Below, in pieces: positions 55,436-64,000 of a stretch of 64,000 bases of DNA. The stretch's first letter is position 1; each line of letters opens with the position of its first letter. This DNA comes from Larimichthys crocea (taxonomy: Eukaryota; Chordata; Actinopteri; Sciaenidae), in NCBI RefSeq assembly GCF_000972845.2, contig NC_040012.1:7720097-7784096 (forward strand). Reading direction: 5' to 3'. Under the pieces are notes generated by a model that saw nothing but the letters and a program-made list of their open reading frames with translations, was not told where the DNA came from and did not search any database. The position numbers and the translations under genes are program-made.

Positions 55436-56310
55436 GCCTGCGGACAGCACCAAAAGCAACACTCTGACATACAGACAGACACACATACATCCACACACAC
55501 ACACAAAAAAAAAGAATAAAAACATGTAAACACACTGACACAACCAGAAACCTGTGACAGGCCGACGGGCCTGAGATCACACGGACAATGATCGGAGTGA
55601 GTAACGAGAGATCATAGCATGTTCATAAGACTGTGGGGGCTGTATTATTATTCTAAAGAGTTATGTCAAAAAACGATGTTTTTCTTTCCACCTGTAAAAT
55701 CATGTAAATGTTTAGTTCACTCTACTATATATTTTTCACGAAAGCATCGTTGCTATCTAGACTTTGGGGGTTTCTCATAACATTATTCTCTTTTACTTTT
55801 ATGGGATATGTAACATTTAAATGTTTGTTTAACCTTTACTGGATTTTTATGGAGATAAAAAGAAGCAGAGTCTTTTTGGGGGAAAAGGGGAGGGATGAAA
55901 GGGGGGAGACGTGTGGGGGGGAGGAAAGGGGAAAGGGGGTGAGATTTTTCTGCATAACATTTGTTGCATTGAGTATATTCATGTGGATGTTTTTAATGGA
56001 TGTGTTTAGTTGTATTGATTGATATTACACTGTAAGAGTAAGAGTCACCATTTTGCATTTGATGCAGATGATACCAAAGTCTTGGGCCTCTGAGGGATTG
56101 TCTTTAAAGACTGTCCTGCCCAAGCAACCGGCCAACTAGATTTACTGTTATACAGTATAACTGTCATCCAGCTATCAACAGTTAATGATAGATGTCTGTA
56201 TATACTGTAGCTTAGTTTGTTGCACAATTAGAGTACACAATAATGAATTATGCACATATAACATTGTCCTACTCCTACACTTTGACAATAAACACCATTT
56301 GCTGTGTTTT
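55436..56310 (+). other. zbtb14: zbtb14 3'UTR with polyadenylation signals
   Basis: Non-coding sequence from the stop to an AATAAA at 56,287-56,292, with an early AATAAA near 55,515. It includes a CA-rich stretch at 55,480-55,504 and a G-run cluster at 55,878-55,939. The end is inferred from the hexamer. Confidence 0.6.
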
Positions 56311-56764
56311 ATTGTTTTCTGGAAAGTTTGGTTCTTGTCTGAGAGAGTTCAGCGAGCGTCGATCTGGATCCTGACGAGGTTGTAAAGGCGTCTGTGCCGC
56401 ACCCAAAACCTGAGCGCTCGCTTCCAGAGCTTTAGAGATGTAAAAGTGTTCCACGTTGGTTCGTGGTCAGACGTCGAGGAATTTGTCTTGTTATGGTTGT
56501 TGTGAGAAGTTTTAATCTCCAACCTTCAAGCACTAAATGATCCATCTATCTAATCGGTGCTAAACTAAAAGTTCTTGTAAGTCCCCCCCAAAGTCCAGAA
56601 CCAGGCGAGACGAGAGGCCGCCACCGTCTGTGCCCGCAAAGTGTATATAGTGATGTTTTTTTAGAGACGTGCTGCTTGTAAAGCTTCCATATGTGGTTAT
56701 GTTTCGTCTACGTAATGACGGCGTCACAACAAAATTGTACCTGGTGCGACAATATATTAACAAA

Positions 56765-57190
56765 GGCTGCACCTGATGATTGTTTTCATTCACTTTGGGC
56801 TGTAAAACGTCAGAAAATGGTGAAAAAATGTCTCGTTTTGTCCGAGATGTTCAGTTTATAAAGAGAAAGCAGCAAATCCTTACGTTCACGAACCTGATTT
56901 TCTACGTTTTTTGCTTGAAAATAACTTCAAACTTGCAATTAAATCAATTTAACATGCAACTATACTCATAATTAGGTTGTTTTTTAATCAAAATGCCAAA
57001 TATTCTCCAGTTCTAGCTTCTTTGATGTGATGGTTTTCTGCTTTTCTTTGTGTAATGTGATCACACACTGAGTGTTTTAAGGTTTTTCACCACCGGATGG
57101 ACAAAAAATTGCAATTTTAAGACTTTAATGGGAGTTTTTCATCATTTTTCTGACACTAAATATGCATCAAACGATGAATCGAGAAAGAAA
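56765..57190 (+). repeat. Dispersed teleost repeat, diverged copies downstream of zbtb14
   Basis: GCTGTAAAACGTCAGAAAATGG, ATGTCTCGTTTTGTCCGAGA and later CCAAATATTCTCCAGTTC with TTTGATGTGATGGTTTTCTG match parts of the common repeat seen at 26,780. Two overlapping fragments appear joined. Non-coding. Confidence 0.55.
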
Positions 57191-58068
57191 TTAATAATTA
57201 AAATGACTCCTGACTTTAGTCTTTAGTTCCTGAGATGCAGCAGAGCTTCAGGATTCAGTTTGTTTATAAGCCCAGACTATGCAAACAATCACATCTGCTG
57301 CCCACCCACCTCCCCTCTCCTCTACACTCCGCTCCCTGAAGTCCACCGCTCTGCTCTGTAGTTCGACTGACATGAAACCAACCGCTCAGTGACGCTGGTG
57401 TTTAACAAGGCTGAAAACACTTTAACCAGGCCACAAAGCTCCCAACATGTCTGCAAGAAGAAACCTCCTCAGCAGCTCTCCCATACTCTGCATGCAACAC
57501 TAGATGGTGCCCTGTTCATAGTGATTGACCTGTTGCTGCCCATTTTTGACCTGCTCGTGTTGTCTGTCCGGGACTGAGGGGGGGAATACTTTGGAGCCAC
57601 TGATGGCACAGTGGAAGTTACAGAGAGAGCCAGAGCTGGTTGGAAAGCACATATGGTGACTGTGTGGAATGTATGCGCTCTCACACCTCAGTGTTTTCCA
57701 TATATTTACATATATCTGACTCTAGCGGTTGGAGTGAGGCCAGCGCAAGTACCCGGGCTCTCACAGCCTGCGCTCTGTTTCCAGTCACATGAAGATAGTC
57801 CGCACCTATTTATGAGCAGTCTGACCGCACAGTCTGAGGCGAGCGGGGGGTGGGATGAGCATCCTCAGAAGTGGGCCCTGTTTGCTGCATGTATCTCAGA
57901 TTGATCTATTCTTAACTGTCAACAGAGGAAGAGTTTGATCGCCTGTAATTTGGGGTGAAACAGTTCGGTGGAAAACTGACGTCAGCGTCTAATGGAAAAG
58001 GCGGGCCCTGCCTCACTGATGTCAGTAGATGCCCGAGATCTGTTTTCTGCATTTCCTGGCCCCTGCTG
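57191..58068. other. Intergenic sequence without recognised features
   Basis: Mixed composition. Small open frames on both strands are unlike any known protein. No promoter, RNA or repeat was identified. Confidence 0.4.
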
Positions 58069-58104
<36 letters not shown>

Positions 58105-58489
58105 CGCATTAAAGCCAGTGAATGATGCAGGATATGGTTTTGTATCACATTGTTAAGGCTGATTGTGTGTGCGTGTGTGTGTGTGTGTAGGGAGAGGTTT
58201 GAAATGAAATGCATGACTCCTATCGGTGTGTGTGCGTGCCAAGGGATTTGAGTGATGAGAGCTTATTGTGTGTGTGTGTTTTTGTGTGTTTGTATGCGTG
58301 CGCCTAAGCACATTTATATGTGTGTGTGCACGCATGTGTGCGTGTCTATGCATGTGTAATGACCGGGGGAGGGAGAAGGAGGAGGAAGGAGGGAGGAGAG
58401 CGTGAGTGCGCATTCATGCATGTGTATGTGCGTGCACCCACCGGGGAGTGTTTATATGTTTGTGTGTGATATATGCATCTATAATGAGC

Positions 58490-58529
<40 letters not shown>

Positions 58530-58657
58530 TGTGTGTGTGAGTGCGCACGCACATGTGTGTGAGTGACAGGCGGCGAGTGAGTGTGCAATCATGCGTGTGT
58601 GCCTCTCTGCGTGTACTCATCCGTGCCTGTGCGTGAGGCTTGTGCATCAGTATGGAG

Positions 58658-58707
<50 letters not shown>

Positions 58708-58990
58708 ATTTGTTTTTATGTATGCATGAGCTTGCATGCATGTACGTGCATGCAAATGCACACATCATCACTATTTAGGGAATTTACGTGTCAGCAGGCT
58801 GAATTCAATAATGCAGGTAGTCACATGAATGAATTTATGTATTTGAATGTGTGTGTGACTGTGTAACCGTGTGTGTGTGTGTGTGTGTGTGTGGTATACA
58901 TTAGTATTGTGGGGGCTGTGCATTCAGATTCATGTCTGCATAACTTTATGTGGCTTTCTCGTGTGTGTTTATACTCTCTTCAGCGTTTGG

Positions 58991-59021
<31 letters not shown>

Positions 59022-59075
59022 GGCGCTAGTGCATGTGTGCGTGAGTTTGTGTTTTTTTGCATGTATGTGTATATG
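58069..59075 (+). repeat. TG-rich compound microsatellite cluster
   Basis: Runs of TG/GT occur at about 58,080-58,104 (preceded by TA repeats), 58,165-58,189, 58,492-58,528, 58,672-58,703, 58,870-58,893 and 58,994-59,021. They are separated by degenerate TG/TGCG sequence. Open frames in CA/TG register (His-Thr or Cys-Val repeats) are artefacts. Can adopt Z-DNA. Confidence 0.95.
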
Positions 59076-60055
59076 TGTACAGTGAACACCCGGTTTCCAT
59101 TACCCCGGCCGGCGTGGTTCCCTCAGCCAGACCACAAACCTCCTGTCTCCACTCTGGCTCCACCCAGCGCTGCCACAGGCTTCCCAGAAAAGAACAGCGT
59201 CTAATTAAAAAAACTTTAATTACATTCATCTCATCTCTCTCTCTCTCACACACACACATATAGACACACACACACACACACTCGGGGAGAATAAAACAAC
59301 TGTATACAAACAATCCCATATGATAAATGTGCATGAAAGGCAAAGCCAGCAGTTTCTTTTTCCCCCCCGAGTGGAATGGCTTTTAATCAGAGTTGCTGAC
59401 ATTCATGAGCTGTGGAGTCTCCTGTGATCCTCCACAGCACCATCTGGAATGTCTTCAGCTTTAAGGACTCCATCCATGATCACGGGTGTCTCTCTGTCCC
59501 CCCTTTTAGTGTCTTTTCACGAGACGTTTTATGCCCTTGATGTGATCTCCGCGGTGTAAATCATTTTATAACTGTACATCTTCAGTTACTGTATAAACAC
59601 ACGGACCGTTAAACTGATTTGTAGTGCAGCACTTAAAGTATGACACAACTGTAAAATAACACTCGATTAACGGCTCATCTTCGGAGTGAGTGTCACATTA
59701 ACGCGGGGAGGATCTTTGAGGAATGTTTCCCCCGAAGGAGGTGGAGGAGGTGGGTCACTCATCACCTTGAACACAGGAGCTCCTATCTGACCAGCTTCCT
59801 CCTCCCTTTTCCCAGCAGACCACATTGAACCGGGTTTATTAACTGTGACCCGGTGTAGGTCCGCAGACAAGGTGCGTCTTTGTTGATCGGCGCGCCTCTG
59901 ACCTGTGGCAGCCGAACCCCCCGTGGAGGTGGGTTATCGGGACATCTCCGCAGGGGCTGAGAGAGCCGGGCCTGAGATCGCTGAGATCCGCCTGCAGGAG
60001 TCATTGTTCAGAGCCGGACCAGATGTTCCAGCTCAGAGATTCCCATCACATCACT
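59076..60055. other. Intergenic sequence, partly GC-rich, no supported gene
   Basis: 59,700-60,020 has moderate GC and short frames on both strands (for example a Pro-rich minus-strand frame ending at 59,667), but no homology I recognise and no clear splice structure. Confidence 0.4.
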
Positions 60056-61310
60056 CCTCAGTGGGGAGTCCACGCCTGCTCACCCTCTCCTACAGCACGT
60101 CTCTCCTCTCTTGTCTCCTTCACCTCTCTGCTCCTCCTCACCTTTCCCACCTGTCCTGTTTCCTCTACGTCCTTGTCCTCTCGTTGCCTTGTTCCCACCT
60201 GTCCCCTCCCACCTGTCCTCTCCCTGTTTTCTCCTGCCACCTGTCCTCCTTTCCTCAGTCTTCTCCTCTCTCCTCCCATCCTCTTTCCCTTTACTATCCT
60301 TTCCTTTCTTCTGCTCCCCATTCTCCTCTCCTTTCCTCTATCATCTTCTCCTCTTTCGTCCACTCCCCACTCTATTGCTATCATCTCCTTTTTTCATTTC
60401 CTTCCCTATCTCTCCTCTGCACTCCTCTCCATCCTTCTCTCCTCTCCTTTATCCACCATTCGTCCTTGTCATTTGCTCTCCCTTGACTCCCTTTTCTCTC
60501 CTTCCTTTCCTTATCTTATCTCTCCTCTCCCCTCCTGTCCTCCCCTCCTCCTGCTTCTCCTCCTATCTGTACGGCCTCCCTATACCCTCCTTTCTTGTCC
60601 ACTCTTACTCATATTCTCCTCCCTCATCTACTCCTCATTCTGCCATCCTCTCCTTTCCTTCCTTATAGTTTCCTCTCCTCTCCTTTATCCACCTCCTTCA
60701 TCACTTCCTCTCCTCCCTGACTCTCTCCTTTCCTTCTTTCTTCTCCTCTCCTCCTCCCTTGTCCTCTACTCGTTTCCTCCTCCTTGACCTGTTCTTTCCT
60801 TTCCTAATCTCCCCTCCTTCGTCTTCATTATCTCCCTCCTCTTCTTCCTTCTTTCCTCTCCCCCCTATTTTCTTTTCCTTCATACTCCTTTTTTTTTTTT
60901 TTACCTTTTTCCTCACCCCCTCTCCCCCTCTCCGGCCTACTTCCATCTCTACTCCTCTTCCCACCTCCTCTTCTCCTCACCTCCAGGCACAAATAACAAC
61001 CGATGGCCGTCTTTGGTTAAACACAGCACACTCTGTTCTCCTCTACTCTTTCTCTTTCGTCTCCTCCTTTCCTTCCCATTTCCTCTTTTCTCCTCCATTT
61101 TTCTGATTTGACCTCCCTCCTTCTCTTCTTCTCTTCCCTCATCTTTATTTTATTTTATCTCCTCTCTGCTCTCTCTCCTCCTCACCACCATGCACAGATA
61201 ACAACTGAGGGCTGTCTTTGGTCAAACACAGAGCATGCTGTTCTCCTCCCTCCCTCCTCTCCTCTCCTCCTCTCCTCTCCCTCCTTCCTCCTCTGCTGTT
61301 ATCAGTCTCC
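60056..61310 (+). repeat. Polypyrimidine (CT) tract
   Basis: Nearly all C and T on the plus strand for about 1.25 kb, in CCTCT/CTCCTT motifs, interrupted at 60,985-61,040 and 61,195-61,250 by two copies of an unrelated 45-bp sequence. Capable of triplex (H-DNA) formation. Ser/Leu/Pro-rich frames through it are artefacts. Confidence 0.95.
60988..61249 (+). repeat. Pair of direct repeats inside the CT tract
   Basis: The units AGGCACAAATAACAACCGAT...TTTGGTTAAACACAGCAC (60,985 region) and GCACAGATAACAACTGAGGG...TTTGGTCAAACACAGAGC (61,192 region) are about 85% alike and 207 bp apart, each followed by CTGTTCTCCTC. This shows that the tract grew by duplication of a longer unit. Confidence 0.8.
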
Positions 61311-61789
61311 GTCATGGAGGTCTCACTCTAATGAAATTCCCTCGGTGATCGCACTGACAGATCTAAAGGCAGCGTTTGTTTGGACGCCACATCTGGGGAG
61401 CCGCTGAGGGCATGAAACGGAAAAAGCAGCTGTAATCTGATTATAAAAAATGTAATCTGTAATCTGTTACTCTGACAAACACATTCAGCAGATTAAAAAG
61501 ACCCGCTGGTTTTAACACATCCCAGTTGAAACCACACACACATTTTAGATTTATTACACATTTTGATATGAATGAATAGCCAAAGGTTTGTAGAGCACGA
61601 GGTTTTGATTCATGTTTGTGATGATATATTTCATTTATACGTTGGATTTTGACCCCCATACTTCTATTTTTATAATACTATAAAATCTTGGCTATGGCGG
61701 TGTATTTAATTTTATAATATATAACAGTATTGTTTTTATTCTGTGGAGTGGAATTGATCTAAATCTTGGAATAACGCTGTGGTTTGGCA

Positions 61790-62600
61790 GTTTGAAGGAG
61801 AAAATACAGGTTGTAGTTTCAGATTTCAGGTCAAATAATCCACAAATTATTTTTAGTTTTAAGAGAGAGATGCAGGAGTATCACATGATTGAAGACAGTT
61901 TGTGCAAAATTAATATTTTTTCTTAATATTAATGTTTTTTAACAGATTTTTCTGAAACAAAAATGAAATAATACAAAACAAACATATTTAATCCTCGTAA
62001 TCCTCCTGATTGCCTGATTTGACTGTTATTTAAAGCATATAGTATAAACTGTCAATAATTCTGTGTTACACCTTTAGTCTTACTAGTTCAACTCATCACC
62101 ACAAATCTGTCCCTTCATTTTGGCCAATACACCTTGTTTACATGGAAGTATAGCCTGTTTTTGAGTTAACCCTCGTGTTGTCCGGGGGTCATTTTGAGGC
62201 TTAACCAGATAAATCTTGTTGAGATTAAAATATTTTTCTATGTGTCTACTTTCCAACTAGTACAGCAGATACAATTGAAGGAGAAAATACAGATTGTAGA
62301 TTAAGATATCAAGTCATAGGCGTACCACATGGTTGAGGTTTACTTTGACAAATTAAGTTTTAAGTTTTTTTACAGATTTTCTGACAAAAATGTCCAGAAA
62401 ATGATATTACAGCAGAACAAAAACACATTTAACCAGATAAAAGTCATGTTGGGATTAAAGTGTGTGTTTTTTTTTACCTGTACACTTCCCAACTTTACAC
62501 AAGTACAGCAGATTTTGATTGATGTAAGATTCTGTTGCAACCATGACATTATATCAAGATTAGTGTCGGTTAACATGCACTTCAAACCAAAAAAGGAATT
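61790..62600 (+). repeat. Two AT-rich repeat units, about 480 bp apart
   Basis: GGAGAAAATACAGGTTGTAG (61,796) and GGAGAAAATACAGATTGTAG (62,279) begin parallel stretches that also share a TTTTTTACAGATTTTCTGA block, an AACCAGATAAA block and GTACAGCAGAT. The stretch near 62,167 (CCCTCGTGTTGTCCGGGGGT) is a type I know from many fish repeats. Non-coding. Confidence 0.65.
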
Positions 62601-64000
62601 TGGTTTTCCTCCAGACTAAAAAAAAAAGGAGTACAGTTTTTTGGACGTAAATTTGGGTTTATATGAAAGTTAATCTGTCCCACATCCTGTCCGATCATAA
62701 ATTATATTTCCATGTTCGAGCAGAGTTTTTAGAACAGGTGGCACACATCTTCTAAATAAATGGACCATATGAATCATTTCTCTCAGCTTTGATGGTGGGG
62801 TTTTTTTCAAAGAAGCTCAAGCTGTCAAAGGTATTTCAGCAGAAACTTAGAAGGAATCAATGATGAATCCCCAGCAGAGCATTTAGCACAGAGGATTTAA
62901 CCAATGATAGGACTTGAGTGATTGCCCCTTCGACCTCACACTGTACTCTGTTTCGAAAGACTCTTGCGCGTTGTGTAGACAACCTTGATTTACTTGCATG
63001 CCACAAGAAATGATACAAATTGCATTTCACTTAAAAGCTTCTTGGAAGAGTCAGATCTGTTTCCAAATCGGCTTTGTAATCATCTCCAGACGTAACTCGG
63101 GGTTTAAAACAAAACAGCCCACTTTCTTGTCTTCTCCCACCTCCCAGATCACTACTCCGCCATCATGACTTACTCTGTGGTTTCTGCCTGAAGAGAGCAC
63201 CAGAGTTTAAAGCGAAGTCAACCTCTGACTCTGTGATTCAGATGTGCGTCTCGCCGTCTTGGAAGGGCGCGTCAACCCCGGACAAACCACGACAATATTA
63301 TCATAAAGGTCTGTCAAAGCAGAGATGGAGGTGAAGCAAACATCTCACTCAGCTGAATATTAAGTGAATCCTTTGCGGTTGAGTAACGGAGAACAATAGA
63401 TGTGTTTAAACGTCGCTGTGTGTGAAGTCAGGAGCCTTGCTGGCCTTTTATCCTCAGCAGGTGTTCAGATATCAGTTATCAGTGGTTGTTTCTTCAGTCT
63501 GTGTCTCCAGGAGTGCTTTTTATGTTGGTGTTTAATCTAAGGATGTCCCCACTGAGGGAAAATAAATGTTAAAAGGTATCACTTTGACTATTTTTTTTGC
63601 CCGTTTGGCCTCTCCCTGTCTCGTCTGTGTCTGAGCTAGGAGGGGAACTTTTGAAGTCAGCCAGCCGTGTTGAGGTCTGGTGTTTCATGAGAGGGGTCTC
63701 TGTTTTCATCTACCAGACGCTCAGACCGCAGGACCCTCGCTGGTCCAGCACACAAGGTTAGAGGGAGTCCCTGAAAAATATTGATCTATCACTAAAGGCA
63801 CGCTTCTGTGGAATCTGATATGAAAACACAAGATACATGTCTGGTTTCTTTTAGATAACAAATGCAGCATAACGTCTTTACCTGCATCAGGTCTGAATTG
63901 ATTCACCTCATCAACGTTTATTCAAACAGCTCGTGTCTTTAAACCTTGCTGCAGCACTGTGCCCATGTGTGACAATTACAGGATAATAGCAAGTGCTTAA
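62601..64000. other. Terminal intergenic segment, nothing recognised
   Basis: No exon, repeat family or RNA gene was identified. I looked for the small AKAIN1 gene, which follows ZBTB14 in human, and did not find it. Confidence 0.4.

Noticed and set aside
58153..59343. Frames with His-Thr or Cys-Val repeats on both strands
   Set aside because: Artefacts of TG/CA microsatellites.
59667..59870. Minus-strand Pro-rich frame of 67 codons (a PPPPPPSGETF stretch)
   Set aside because: Briefly looked exon-like, but there is no recognisable homology and no clear flanking splice pair.
59905..60050. Plus-strand stretch that looks codon-like (VEVGYRDISAGAERAG)
   Set aside because: Runs into the CT tract and matches no family I know.
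60023..61407. Several Ser/Leu/Pro-rich frames of 100-250 codons
   Set aside because: They lie in the CT tract, overlap in two or three frames and have no domain or splice support.

Overview
The window is vertebrate nuclear DNA, almost certainly from a ray-finned (teleost) fish. Genes are split by GT-AG introns. Introns and flanks hold many CA/TG and tetranucleotide microsatellites and several dispersed repeats of types I know from spiny-rayed fish genomes. Both proteins are clear orthologues of vertebrate genes that are also neighbours in human (EPB41L3 and ZBTB14, chromosome 18p11). There is no bacterial, viral or organellar gene content.

Layout: (1) 1-7,900 is gene-free upstream DNA; 6,465-7,890 is a cluster of SINE-like repeats and a 120-bp duplication next to the likely promoter. 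(2) About 7,900-50,850, plus strand, is the gene for protein 4.1B (epb41l3; a/b ohnologue not resolved). A probable non-coding exon lies near 7.9-8.1 kb, the AUG exon at 17,389, 23 further coding exons from 21,259 to 46,658, and a 3'UTR exon from 50,075. Conceptually joined, all exons give about 1,559 residues, against 1,087 for the human reference as I remember it. The extra length is mostly two acidic exons (41,053 and 42,845). (3) 50,850-53,380 is intergenic, with a 65-bp tandem duplication, a dispersed repeat and an 830-bp CCTA/CTAT/CTTC array. (4) About 53,380-56,310, plus strand, is zbtb14: a CpG-rich leader, one intron, an uninterrupted 390-codon ORF and a G-run-rich 3'UTR. (5) 56,310-64,000 is gene-free, with TG microsatellites, a 1.25-kb pyrimidine-strand tract and duplicated AT-rich units.

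The two genes are tandem neighbours but not functionally coupled as far as the sequence shows. Protein 4.1B is a membrane-skeleton adaptor (FERM, FERM-adjacent, spectrin-actin binding and C-terminal domains); Zbtb14 is a BTB zinc-finger transcription regulator. I see no novel multi-gene system. The most interesting points are a PP1-type RVxF docking motif in a very long acidic 4.1B exon, a conserved very hydrophobic segment in the same otherwise cytosolic protein, a 1.6-kb foldback repeat in intron 1, and loss of the first zinc finger in Zbtb14.

Exon boundaries were set by eye from splice consensus, reading phase and remembered vertebrate 4.1B/4.1R sequences; no alignment was run.
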